A stretch of DNA of 64,000 nt from Lunularia cruciata (lineage: Eukaryota > Streptophyta > Marchantiopsida > Lunulariales > Lunulariaceae): assembly GCA_948567375.1 (NCBI GenBank), contig OX419757.1, positions 28,892,001 to 28,956,000 on the forward strand, read 5' to 3'. The translations under genes were made by a program, and so were the position numbers. Position 1 is the first letter of the stretch. Every line of letters begins with the position of its first letter. Positions 23,761-34,780 of this stretch are shown here, piece after piece. The notes under the pieces are model-generated. The model saw only the letters and a list, made by a program, of their open reading frames with translations. It was not told the origin of the DNA and did not search any database.

Positions 23761-26577
23761 CTCGTAATCGAAGGTGAGCTCTTTTGCGCCAGGTCCAAGT
23801 AGGTGCCATGGGACGAAACTTCAGCACAAGGAGATTCTATCATCTGAGAAGTTCTATTGGTACCAGACTTTGTTTCTTGAAGATGTCAAGGTGTCTGGAG
23901 GCTGTTTGTAGAATTCTGTTCTCAGCAAGTTTTTCGTTCTGCGTGACAAACTTGGAAGTGAGAGCCAACTTAGTTCTTTTTTCTCGACTTTGTGGAGGGA
24001 TGGAAACTCCAAAAGAGTCATTCCAGTGTTCACTGGTCACAATACCATGATGACGGTGCTAGTTGGAGGAAACGAATTAGCTGCGATATAGTAGAGCATA
24101 CAGACGTTCCATACAGAACACAACCAGACTACACTTGCCAAGCGGTCCACATCACAACAGCAGTGGCTAGTCTTCATGTTCAAATACTCTTCAGCAGTTC
24201 CACACTCTTTTGCAACAACCAGAGAGAACTCTACTAACCAAGGAAAGAATTGAGCTTTACATAAAAATATTGTGTGCAAGAGGAAAAACCCGGATGCACA
24301 CAATCAAGTAGGTGGGAAACAAACAGGTTATTCTGGTATCAGAATGTGAGTTGATGGATAGGTTTACATTGAGTAGTCGCAAAATTGTTTCGACATTTAG
24401 GAATACAAGCAGGTTTCTGGAAGCTAGTTCTCTAATCGGATGTATCTGTTAGCCATGCGCATGTCCCAGTTTAGTGCAATCTTGTCGATTTTCTCCAGTG
24501 AAGACTCACAGTAAGCAGAGAAAAACGTTGAAAACCTCCTAAAGTTGGTTGTCTATTCGTGATCCTAAACCCTAAACCCTCCGAGTTTCGACTTCTTGTC
24601 CTGTTATTCCACTTCGTAAATGTCTTAAGTGAAACTAGAATCGATTGTCGAAAGCAGATTTTACCTTTTGATAGAGCAACAGGCACACGCCAGCGCAAAA
24701 GGCAATGCTTGCTACGAGTGCCCTGGCAGCTTCAAAGAGTGGAGTCTCTAGAAGTGCTGCTCCACCATCTACTTCTCTTCTCTCGTCCTCGTGGAGTTGG
24801 CAAACCATGGCGTTTCCTTGTTAACCATGCGCAGTTGAATTAGTTTACTTTTGGAACTCCACTATCCGTGTTGACGGCTGGTAGAAGTAGCTGGCTGGTG
24901 CTATGCCTTGGAGGTTGGCCTGAATAGTGTTCGCACGATGCTTCTCTATTACATCCCCTAAGAGCTGCAAAGATCAATTCCAGGTATCATGATGGGCAGA
25001 TTTTGAGCTGGAAGTATACTTCCAGATTATCCTAGCCCCGAGTGAGAGATATGGTTGAATCGTACCTTGAGTAAGAATGAAGATCACACACCTGACTGAG
25101 AAGAAGAGTTCCAGGTCGTAAAGTTGTTTCTTTACAGGCGGCTACAATGTAGCCTCAAGTTAGTTAACAACCTCCAAGTAGCTTCCTTCTTGGCCCGCCT
25201 AACACCCACGTCACGGAAGTTCACAAAAGTGTACAAGTCAGTACTGGAGGTTATTCCAATATCACAACAGCACAGCCGACGAGTGCCTAGAGACCTAGTG
25301 CAGCGAAACGATTACTAGAGACAAAAAGCAACATGAGAAAATAGAATTACCGCGTCCAGAAAGGTGGATGCAATGATTAAAAAGTTCTGAGAGATATTCT
25401 ACATGCTTCTCGGCTGTGGCTTTTCCGTTCGTCGTCTTCAAAAACACTGCCAGCTTCCATAAATATTCTCCGACTTTTGCCAGCGGCTGCATTCAGAAGA
25501 AACTTGTGAAAATCGGTAGATGGTCAGTCATGGAGTTAATTTGAACACTTCCATTACAACAGCTACAGATACAGAATACAGTTGCGGGGAAACATCACAC
25601 ATAAAGAAAGGCAATCCAATCTGATTGTTTCAGCCCGCAAAATGTACTTCCGGCTTCTGCGATTGGACGAAACTCGCGGAACTAACCTGAATATCCGGAC
25701 TTTAGGAGTATGCAACCCTAGAAACCAACTAGCCAGGTTCGTGGCGTTTGGTGTCTTCCAATCCTGCCATCGTCCTATGAGGTTGATAGTTTCTTCTGAG
25801 AAGTTTGAAGCTCCATGTTCCGAGCACCTCCAGCGAAAGGCACGAGACGCTCAAGATTCCATGCCTGGTACAACTATGCATGGTAGCCCTTGCCCAACGA
25901 TCGCTCGTGGGGCCAGCAGATTGGCCACACTGTCACTCCCGTCCTTCTCACCATCATTTAGATTTTCTGACCAATTGTAGAGATGCATAGTAAGCGCTGC
26001 TTACTTTGTTGCGTACGAAACTATCGCCAGAGAACCATGCTACTCCAGTAGTACCCAGAAAGCAAGACTTCCATGGCTTCCGAGGCTCCCTCAAGCATCT
26101 CCTGCTGCAGCAGCAGCTACCACCCTAGATACCTTTGTCCTGTATCCGGACAGGAACTACAAGACTCTCAAACACGATAGATACGTGATACCGCAATGGG
26201 GGATAAAAAACTAACTGAGACGTCTGATGTTGTCCTGAGGATCCCAAGTCTTTGGTGTTCTGTAGGCGAGTAAAGATTTGCCTCTTTCGACCAATTACCC
26301 TTGTTCACAGAGAGTAAGAAATCCCAAAATGTCGTCATAGCTCGTGCTCAGCAGACGATTGTTGTAGTATGTGATCCTTCACAGGCTTTGGGAGAGGCTT
26401 CAGAGGACTACCCAACACGTTCTTCTCAACAGTTGTTCCAGTTCGGAAGAGCTATACTAGATGACAGTGTCCACAACAGCAAAATGTACAAGGACAAACT
26501 GAACGTTGTTGAGCTTCAATCGAATATCGAATGACCCTTTTGAGAAAACTTGATCTGAAAATTTAATTTCAAACCTG
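23761..26577. other. Unassigned region with exon-like fragments
   Basis: Genic base composition and several minus-strand open segments (see 25351-25486), but no consistent gene model. The part next to 26577 presumably includes the 3' UTR of the CLSY gene: an AAATTTTCAG acceptor-like motif follows its stop, so the 3' UTR may be spliced. Confidence 0.35.
25351..25486 (-). pseudogene. Orphan exon-like segment (minus strand)
   Basis: A 45-codon open stretch starting PLAKVGEYLWKLAVFLK is bordered by an acceptor (TTCTTCTGAATGCAG) and a donor (GCG/GTAATT). Nearby pieces with splice-like borders lie at 25640-25740 (INLIGRWQDW), 25136-25243 (DLYTFVNFRDVG), about 24845-24965 (LLGDVIEKHRANTIQ) and 24660-24760 (ending in a hydrophobic ALVASIAFCAGVCLLLYQK). 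Phases between neighbours do not agree, so I cannot assemble a protein. Either a decayed gene or one whose true splicing I have misread. Family not recognised. Confidence 0.3.
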
Positions 26578-29500
26578 TTAAAATTGGACTTCAGAGAGCA
26601 AATCTTCTTCATCCGAATCACTTGTGGTGGGAGCATCCACCTCGCAAGCTACTCCAATCGTCTCTAACGTAGCTAGAGCAGTTACTTCATCCACATCATC
26701 CGCAGGATCGAGACCTTCCTCGCTGTCAAGAGCCTTACTGTCCGCCAAGTCCTCCAGGAGCCATCCCTTCGCATCTGGGCCACAAGGGATACTCTGATCA
26801 CGAAAATTTGAACTGTGCTCAATAACCTTCAGATACGTTTTTGTGTCAGAGTTGTCATTTCCCAGAATCGTCTCAAGCATAGCGTCTTTACAGGTGGTAA
26901 CATCAACCTCCCAGGCTAGTAAATTATTGGTACCATTTTCATCACCTTTCCCGGCTTCCCCACTTTCCTCGTCGTTAATCCCCTTTGAAGAAGTGAAAAT
27001 CGACTGTGATAACCAGTCCTTTCGAATGGCCTTCTTGTACTTGTTCTCCTCCACCGTACCTGATGCAATCAGCCTGTACACGTAAACTATTTTCGTTTGA
27101 CCAAGTCTGAAGGCTCGACACATCGCTTGCTTGATAACAGCCGGATTCCATAAAACATCCAGAAACACAACCCGTGAAGCTCCTGTCAGATTTATGCCCT
27201 CCCCACAGGCTTTTGTGGACGCCAGAAGTACAAGTATGTCGGTGCTGGAGTTGTTGAACATCCAGATGATCTTGGCTCGCTCCTCCATGGATAATTTGCC
27301 GTGCAGTTTGAGGTAATCTACGTTTTCATGCCAATCAAACTGGGTCAAAAACATTTCCTCAAGAAGTTCAAGAGGTGAAAGATGCTGGCTGAAAATTAAA
27401 ACCTTCTCCTTTGCTGGCTTGCAACAGCGGAGTAGATCAAACACGAATTTCGTTTTCACCCCTTCATCTGGATCCTTAGCTCCGGAATTAGAAACTTCAG
27501 TTGGACCAGCTCCAGGTGACCCTTCTGGTGATGTTAACAGGCCTATTTCCCCTTTCTGCTCCTTGAAGCGTTTGACAATACTAGCTGTATCGAGAAATTT
27601 AGCAAACTCAAGTTTCCTGATCAGGATCGGATGTATGCTGGTTTCTGACACAGCTATCTCCCTCTCCAGATACTGATTCCGTTTGTTGAAGCTTTTCTCT
27701 ACCAGCTCCAGCAAACAGCATTGTTGAGCCGTGGGCTTTAGTAGTATGGCAAAATCCCTCAAACCAGGTAAGCGAGCCAGAACCTCTCCAGCATGATGGT
27801 GAACGAAATCACCTGTCAGTGCACCCAATCTCTCCAGGCCATGCTGTAGCAAGCCCTCGCTTCTCTGGCCTTGCTCAATTTTCGCCCCGACCTCTTCTAC
27901 AAACAGCTTTCGAGCTGCACTCTCCGCAGCCTTAGTCACCTGTTCCATCTCCGATATCTTTCTTGACAATTGGTCGTCATCTGAACGATTTGAATCCTCG
28001 ACAAAATTGGCAAAACCTTCGACAAAGCCAGGCCGTACCAAATAAAGAGTGTTGAAAAGCTCTTCAAAATTGTTTTGAAACAATGTACCAGACAAGAGAA
28101 TTCGTACGTTGGTTTTGACTCTCATGAGTGACTGTCGAATCCTCGTTCCCCTGTTCCTTGGAAAATGCCCCTCATCGAGAACAAGAAGATTTGGCTTTTC
28201 AAGAAGCGTCTGCCCGATTGTCACACCCTCGTGTGACGTGTAGTGCCGGTTCTCATCGGTCAAACAGGAAAACAAATTGTAGCTGACAAGGAGGACACCT
28301 TTCTGTCTTTTCCATTCATATAGCATTGCAGATCTAAATGTATCAATGTTCAGATGAGAATTCTTGCCTTTGATCACTCCAGCTTCTTCATGGATCTGTA
28401 CAAGTCTCCTCCCACAATCTCTTGCAGTGTTTAGAATATAGACCTTTATGTCCGATCTCCAATACGAAAATTCCTTCTCCCATTGCCGAAGCATAATTTT
28501 CGGTGCCACTATCAGCGGCCTGCAGTCGGCAAATTGATTCATGTAACTCTGGAGAAAAGCAATCACTAAGAAGGTCTTGCCTGTGCCAGGGGCATGTGAC
28601 AATATGCACCCAGTGTTCCTGTCTTCCTTCATTCTTCTTTCCTTACCTTCTCCGTGAGCGAAATTTCTCCACAAAAATTCAAAACCCTCCTTTTGGTGTG
28701 GATGCATTGACCTCTCCATGCGGATTGGGAGTTGATAGGAAGTCAACCATGTTCCTCCGCTGTTTGCCTGGGTCTGTCCATACTCGCAAACCTCTTGGAA
28801 CATGTTTGGTGATCTCCTTCCAAAGTCCCTATCATTCAAGTTCCCAACCGTTCGAGATTGCCAAGTATCCAGAAATGGCATCACAAACTCGATCTTACTC
28901 GTGACTACTCCGCAATGTCTACACACCAATCCCACGTCTTCTTTCAAGCATTCGTCATGAGCTCGGCATACTAGACCTTCCTCTGTTTCCCCTTCAGTCC
29001 TTGGATTTTCCTTAGCTAGATCCTGCTGCTGTTGTAATGTCACGGTTTCCTTCTCGAGCGTCATTTCAAGCTTTGGCTCCGCTTCAGGAACCAGGCAGTC
29101 ATCATCAAAAGAGTTGATGCTTATATCCCCAACATGAGCTTCTTCGTCCGCCTCCTCGCAAACTGGAACAACGTCCCTGAAACTTGTGGGATTCCACTCA
29201 GCATTCACACCACATTTTGGCTGCTCCTCCCTGATTACTCCAGCTCCATCTCCTATTTCTGCTTCTGTTTTCTGGTCGTCCCCCAATAGATCAAGATACA
29301 AAGGTCTTGAATAAACCTTTGAGGCGGTTTCTTTCTCCACAATGGGCTGTTTGGGAGGAGTATGGCGGTCCCTGGCAGAAACTTTGCCTCGCCCAGCCTG
29401 GATTTCATTTTTCACAAGCTTTCTAGGTCGCAACCTAGATGGAAGAAGAATCTCAACTTTGGGTGCATCATGACCTTCAATGAGGTGGTTGCCAGAGCCT

Positions 29501-31374
29501 GCTTTATCAGCATCGACAGCACTTTTCTCCTTCCTTGGTCTTCCCTTTGCTCCTTGTGTACTTCTGGCAGTTATTCCTGTTAAAGCAGGACCTCCCTTCT
29601 TTGAATTCGGATTCACTTCAATCACATCGCAGTCATCATCGTCGAGATCTATCACAACACTCGGTTTCACTTTCTGTGAGGAACCAACCTTAAAGTCCAA
29701 GATCTTTGCATTCCCCCCATCGTTAATCTCCTTACTCTCAGCAAAACTGTTCTTGTGAGATGCCGCGGTTCCAGGATTCTTGTCCGCAGGTCTCTGAGTA
29801 GGTTTCGCCTTCTTCCCAAGTCGTGCCTTGTTGGTCCTAGGTCGCCTCCTTCCTCGAGTTCCTGCTTCAGGTGGCGTCACAGTACGTTTAGTTTTGACAT
29901 CTACATCCCTCTCTCCCCTGCTACAATTACCATTGTCAGCTGGCAGAACTTCTAGATCTTCATCTTCGGAGGAGCTTGAATCTTCATCTTCCGTTGAGCT
30001 GGCAATGATTATCTTCTTCTTCTTCTTCGTCTTTTTGCTTTTCCTGGCATCTAGTCCGCTTCTAGGAGGAATGGTAGCCTTTTGACGTGCATCATAATCG
30101 CTTAAGTCCTGGTGTTCTTCCCAGGGTCCAGGTATTTGATCCTCTCGTCTCTCTACTCCATTCTCCCCTCGTCTTTCTCCTCCACTTCCACGTTTCCCGA
30201 TTGTCGGAAGAATGGTAGCCTTTTGATAGACTCTTAAGTCCTGGTGTTCTTCGCAGGGTCCAGGTACCTCAGCTCCTCGTCTTACTCCACTTCTACATTT
30301 TACGATTCTAGGAGGAATGGCAGCCTTTTCACGTGCAACATAGTCGCTCAAGTCTCTGTGTTCTTCCCTGGGTCCAGGTATCTCAGCTCCTCGTCTTTCT
30401 ACTACATTCTCCCCACGTCTTTCTCCTCCACTTCCAAGTTCTCCGATTCTAGGAGGAATGGCAGCCTCTTCACGTGCATCATAGTCGCTCAAGTCCTGGT
30501 GTGCTTCCCTGGGTCCAGGTATCTCAGCTCCTCGTCTTTCTACTACATTCTTCCCTCGTCTTACTCCTCCATTCTCCCCTACTCCATTCTCCACTCGTCT
30601 TTCTCCTCCTCGGCCACGTTCAGAACTCCACGTCCATTCATCCCGCTCATGCTCATGGTGACTAAAATTTGACCCTTTAAGAAGATAGGCGTCGTTGGTC
30701 CATCTAACCGATGGCCTCTTCACTATGTGTGAAGGCCAGCTCTTCGCCAAATGTCCTCCTAGAATTTCTTTGAAGGACAACCTTCCTGGTTGTTGTAAGA
30801 TACTCAGTTCTCCAATTCTGACTTCTCGAGTTGCGGTGGAGTGTGTGAGCAGCGGTCTCGGCGAGGCGAGACCACTTGGATCTCGAATACCATTTGGATC
30901 TTCTTTCCTCTTTATAGTGTAAAACCTTACCTGGAACCGGCATTTGCAATCCCCGTCCACATGAGAGACTCTCTTGATGTGGGTGATCCTGGCATCATAA
31001 AAGGAAACCTGGATATCCTTAGAATCCATACAATCCGGATGTACTCCGAAGACACACACGTCCATTCCATCCCTGAGAAGGTTACAATCCCAGTCATCAA
31101 TCGGTCTGCTAAGGAGCCTTAAACAACTTTGAGGTAGCCATGTTTCTTCCACTCCGCCACTGGGCAACACGTACTTCACATAATAATCCGTAAATTGGTG
31201 GGTGACGATTTCGACCTTCCACCATGATCCATTGCAAAACCCTGCCAAACCTGGAAACCGATGAAGAACGTCCTGCTGCACTTTATGCTTGACCTTCAAT
31301 TCTTTAGGCTTGACCTTCAATGCTTTGGACATCCGAGCTAATGCTCCTTGGCAGCCACCTCTTTGTGGATACAT
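26578..31374 (-). CDS. CLSY: CLASSY-type SNF2 chromatin remodeller
   Basis: One uninterrupted 1598-codon ORF. CLSY proteins are nuclear SNF2-family ATPases that recruit RNA polymerase IV to methylated loci in RNA-directed DNA methylation. Residues about 35-165 match the plant CLSY N-terminal region (FCNGSWWKVE; LRDGMDVCVFG). Residues about 275-455 hold four copies of a repeat centred on RRGAEIPGPREEHQDLSDY. Acidic/serine stretches and a VVIDLDDDDCDVIEV SUMO-interaction-like motif follow. The ATPase shows SHAPGTGKT (Walker A, about 925), DEGH (about 1067), LSGTLFQNN and, in the C-terminal lobe, KVLIFSQH (about 1325) and CRAFRLGQT (about 1423). The start is supported by an in-frame TAG two codons upstream. 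The DEGH box and Walker text resemble CLSY1-4 more than DRD1, but the exact subgroup is uncertain. Confidence 0.92.
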   Translation of the reverse strand: MYPQRGGCQGALARMSKALKVKPKELKVKHKVQQDVLHRFPGLAGFCNGSWWKVEIVTHQFTDYYVKYVLPSGGVEETWLPQSCLRLLSRPIDDWDCNLLRDGMDVCVFGVHPDCMDSKDIQVSFYDARITHIKRVSHVDGDCKCRFQVRFYTIKRKEDPNGIRDPSGLASPRPLLTHSTATREVRIGELSILQQPGRLSFKEILGGHLAKSWPSHIVKRPSVRWTNDAYLLKGSNFSHHEHERDEWTWSSERGRGGERRVENGVGENGGVRRGKNVVERRGAEIPGPREAHQDLSDYDAREEAAIPPRIGELGSGGERRGENVVERRGAEIPGPREEHRDLSDYVAREKAAIPPRIVKCRSGVRRGAEVPGPCEEHQDLRVYQKATILPTIGKRGSGGERRGENGVERREDQIPGPWEEHQDLSDYDARQKATIPPRSGLDARKSKKTKKKKKIIIASSTEDEDSSSSEDEDLEVLPADNGNCSRGERDVDVKTKRTVTPPEAGTRGRRRPRTNKARLGKKAKPTQRPADKNPGTAASHKNSFAESKEINDGGNAKILDFKVGSSQKVKPSVVIDLDDDDCDVIEVNPNSKKGGPALTGITARSTQGAKGRPRKEKSAVDADKAGSGNHLIEGHDAPKVEILLPSRLRPRKLVKNEIQAGRGKVSARDRHTPPKQPIVEKETASKVYSRPLYLDLLGDDQKTEAEIGDGAGVIREEQPKCGVNAEWNPTSFRDVVPVCEEADEEAHVGDISINSFDDDCLVPEAEPKLEMTLEKETVTLQQQQDLAKENPRTEGETEEGLVCRAHDECLKEDVGLVCRHCGVVTSKIEFVMPFLDTWQSRTVGNLNDRDFGRRSPNMFQEVCEYGQTQANSGGTWLTSYQLPIRMERSMHPHQKEGFEFLWRNFAHGEGKERRMKEDRNTGCILSHAPGTGKTFLVIAFLQSYMNQFADCRPLIVAPKIMLRQWEKEFSYWRSDIKVYILNTARDCGRRLVQIHEEAGVIKGKNSHLNIDTFRSAMLYEWKRQKGVLLVSYNLFSCLTDENRHYTSHEGVTIGQTLLEKPNLLVLDEGHFPRNRGTRIRQSLMRVKTNVRILLSGTLFQNNFEELFNTLYLVRPGFVEGFANFVEDSNRSDDDQLSRKISEMEQVTKAAESAARKLFVEEVGAKIEQGQRSEGLLQHGLERLGALTGDFVHHHAGEVLARLPGLRDFAILLKPTAQQCCLLELVEKSFNKRNQYLEREIAVSETSIHPILIRKLEFAKFLDTASIVKRFKEQKGEIGLLTSPEGSPGAGPTEVSNSGAKDPDEGVKTKFVFDLLRCCKPAKEKVLIFSQHLSPLELLEEMFLTQFDWHENVDYLKLHGKLSMEERAKIIWMFNNSSTDILVLLASTKACGEGINLTGASRVVFLDVLWNPAVIKQAMCRAFRLGQTKIVYVYRLIASGTVEENKYKKAIRKDWLSQSIFTSSKGINDEESGEAGKGDENGTNNLLAWEVDVTTCKDAMLETILGNDNSDTKTYLKVIEHSSNFRDQSIPCGPDAKGWLLEDLADSKALDSEEGLDPADDVDEVTALATLETIGVACEVDAPTTSDSDEEDLLSEVQF
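30060..30600 (-). repeat. Coding tandem repeats in the CLSY middle region
   Basis: Four imperfect units, marked by GGGTCCAGGTA at about 30124, 30256, 30370 and 30511 (spacings 132, 114 and 141 bp, all multiples of three), encode Arg/Glu/Gly-rich segments with IPGP or VPGP cores. Length changes have kept the reading frame. Confidence 0.85.
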
Positions 31375-34300
31375 GTTCTAGTCAATTCTTGAGGAGGGCC
31401 ATACGACTGCTGGACGTCAGATGCCCTCGAACTGCAGAGACGAGATAAAACCAAATAAGACAACGATCAAGAGCTCTTAATCACGGGCATATCCTTTAAG
31501 AAAAGTTAGCACAAGTACCAATACCACTAGCTCAGGTGCCAACTACGAGTGCTGAATAGAAGAGCAATGCAACACATAATGCAATCCAAGGTGACACGCG
31601 TTTTTGTGAACAAGAAAAGAAAGCAAGAAAATATGGATCAAATATCAATAACAGGAGTAAGTATCTAAAACAAGCGAATCAGGCAATAAGGTTCGGGGAG
31701 AAGGCTTTGTTCAGAGTATATGTATACAGTATGGAGAGTACCTCTGGGCAAATGATACGTTTCTGTCAAGGGGGGATTGGACTGTATTATTAGATTGAAT
31801 TTCGTGAACTGCTCCCGTGTAGTTTTCTCATTTTCTTTAACAACGGGTTCTCTCTCCCAAGCAACCGAAATTCCTACCACTGTGATCCGTTCTAGATTTC
31901 CTTAACGGTCCACAGCTTGTCGTGAGGTTTACCAGCAACCTCAAAACGCTTTGCTCGTGGTCCTGCGGGGCAACCATGACATACAATGAGCTGAATGTTG
32001 CAACACAGATATTATAATCAGGACAAGACTTTGAACTTGAAGTTATAGGTGATGGAAGAGGTACTGAAAACAGGAGCAGAATATAAGGATCACCTCAGGT
32101 ATCCATAACCTGGACTTCGCTTCTGCCTCTAAAAAACTCGTGACTTATGGCAAAGCTTACGGGAGGACTCACCCATAAAGAGTAAGGAGGTTACTGTCTG
32201 CATCTCCGTAGCGAGTTTTCTCAGTGTTCCTGGAAATGGGTTCTCTCTATCCAGCCACTGAGCTTCCACGAATGCAGCGAGTCAGACACAGAAAACGCGA
32301 GTTAGTAAATAATTTCAAATGGTAAAGACAATGAAGGGACACCTATAATGACAGGTTGAGCCAACTAATCGCCAATTCCAGAAGCTCAAACAAGGCAAGC
32401 TCCCAGATCATCTAGCCCATTACTGAGCCTACAACTTGCATTCACTGTACAGTATGGTGGAGACTCTCTCGCGAATGCGAAACGACAGAAAAGAGGGTTA
32501 CTAAGCTGGAGCTCTTTTGATGAGTTCTTAATGCAGTCACCTTACTACGAATTCTTGGAAAATATCACACTCAAAAGATTGGTCAACTTACTCGCCGATG
32601 CACCCATGGGGCATTGGATTGCCACGCTGGCCGATGTTCTGAGACAGTCATGGTGAGACCTCCCTCTTCCCCTTGTTAGCTGAGCAATGGGTTCGACGCA
32701 CAGTCGTAGCACACTCCCAGCATACTACGCCAAATGGATAATAAATGGCGACAGAATTTGATGTACTTTCAATTCAAGAAGTGGCAATGACGCATCCAAC
32801 TCGGGTAGCCTCATTGAAAGAAGTAGATGTCCTCAAAGCAAATTGCGACAGTGAAAGCATCTGAAAAAGACTGGCTGTGCATAAGGCAACCCCCTGAACA
32901 TAAAGTCGTTTGGCTTCCTTCATAATAAAGTCGGGAAGTAGACAGTGAATTCTTGAAAATTGCGAAGAACTGGTTCTCTTCCCTGGGACCTGGAACTACA
33001 AACGAATGAGTGGTACGGAAAGCTCCAACAGTCTCCGACTCCGATGCTTCCACCAATCTCAGCACTCGTGCACTGCCCTTCCCATACTCTTTCGACCACG
33101 TACAGTATTACGAGCTCGCAGTAGCGCGCCACTCCTGAAATCAACCCCATGGACTAATCTTTGTCCAAGATGACCCTTGAGTGCCTTGTGGTCAGCACCA
33201 CAAGAAATTTGTCTCATGTCTAGACAACAAGGGAACCCCGTCCTATTTCCTACTGCATTTTGAGCAGGGGTTCCATTGACATTGATAGTTTTTTAAAACT
33301 AGATTATCTATAGCAGACGGTTAACCTTATCAAGCTAATCAACCGTTGAACAGCCATAATTTTAGCATAGAATGAAGGATAAAGCCATACTAGTGCATCA
33401 CTAGTACAGCCTTTTATTATTTTAAGAGGGATTAATGTCGCCCTAATGGGCTAATGTTGATATGAAATTCGACAACACACAAGGATCTGGCGTCTTCTAT
33501 ATACTTGGGCCTATGAATGAAAAAACATAACTTAAAAGTTCTGACGCTTTCCACTTTAAAGAACTCTAAATAACTTCGTGGATTTCCAAGGAAATACTCT
33601 GCTGTATTTAATTTTTGAGGTCCTAACTTTTACGTGGTGTGGTGGATGACTGCAACGTCGGGATTCGGGACCATGTTTTTGTCACTCTGCACTGTTCAGC
33701 TAACATCCTCCTCTCCATCACTTACTACGTGAGACTACCACCATAAAGCCTCACAAATAGCGGCTACAAACAACAGTTAACAGTGTTGCACTGTAGCTGG
33801 TTAACTACTCTGGAGTGTGACCTTTACAGATCTTTAGGATAGATTACAGTACAACAGATTCCTCGTACCGATGTTATTAGAGTTTAACGTTCTTTATCTA
33901 CTGGATTTTGTTCTTGTACACCGATGTTAGTGGGGTTTAGTCTTATTTACCTCTTGGGTTTTATCCTTTTACGGGTTGGTGAAATCTTCCCGTGTACAGC
34001 GGCAGCATCATAGGCTTATCGTCCTGTACATCATTGAGATCAGTGAATGATAATAATCATATCAAAATTGGAACGGTAGACATGTACACATCCTTCATGT
34101 GTTCTACGTGGTCGTCTTTCTCTCTAAATTGGAACGGTAGACATTTTATCATCATCATTATCTAACGGAGGTTTTCATCCTCTTTGTCTGTTAGAATCAA
34201 ATGGCATTTCAACTACTACCTGCAGTGCATTGGATACTTACACCCCTAAATATCATTTTTCGTACTTCGAATTGGCGTATCTCTCAAATCTATGCAACCC

Positions 34301-34780
34301 ACTTCCGACCAAGATGAAGTTTAAAAGTTTATAACAATCCTGCAAAATTTTACCAAATCCTGTCCACTCGGGTACATTATTTATCACTTTTGTTGGCCTT
34401 CCTGTTAATGTTAGATTTTCATATTGTTGCGGACCTTGATCAACGATGGACAGCATTCGGTAATGGCACATTTAGGGCTACACGATTTGCCGAACAGAAA
34501 CTTGAAGAACAGTTGAAGATCAGTTTGGTCATTCGTTTGATCGTTTGTTACATGTAAAATCGCTGGCGAAGTTGTATATGAATGCCTAAATTGTAGTCGA
34601 GAGTACATCTTGGGCACGGCATTCTCCAAACAGAAATGTTCCCCGAAAAGTTCTCCCGCTTCCCTTCCCGATGCTCCTTACAGAAATAATGTACAGCAAT
34701 ATTTTCCTCATCTTTGAATTGAGCACAATTGCTACTACAAGCAGAGAGCCGAATAAAGGAGCGAAAGAAAGTTGGCTTTA
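31375..34780. other. Upstream region of CLSY; no intact gene
   Basis: Probably holds the CLSY promoter and 5' UTR. The stretch 31900-32280 is a diverged copy of part of the small membrane-protein gene at 34781-35979 (separate entry). Minus-strand ORFs at 32811-33150 have no recognisable features. A short direct repeat (AAATTGGAACGGTAGACAT) occurs near 34065 and 34127. Confidence 0.4.
31900..32280 (-). pseudogene. Partial decayed copy of the small membrane-protein gene
   Basis: Read on the minus strand, the end of exon 3, the GTGAGT donor, the whole intron and the start of exon 4 of the gene at 34781-35979 are recognisable. Intron text includes ACTTCAAGTTCAAA; the acceptor reads TTGCCCCGCAG; the exon peptide reads PRAKRFEVAGKPH versus PRTLRFKVAGKSH. 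The frame stops soon after, before any transmembrane segment, so it cannot encode the same protein. Confidence 0.6.

Noticed and set aside
24660-24760. TM-like segment as the C-terminus of a second copy of the small membrane gene
   Set aside because: No nucleotide similarity to the 34.8-36 kb gene beyond a hydrophobic stretch, and exon phases do not agree.
30244-30672. 142-codon Ser/Tyr-rich plus-strand ORF with repeats
   Set aside because: Antisense of the in-frame repeats in CLSY.
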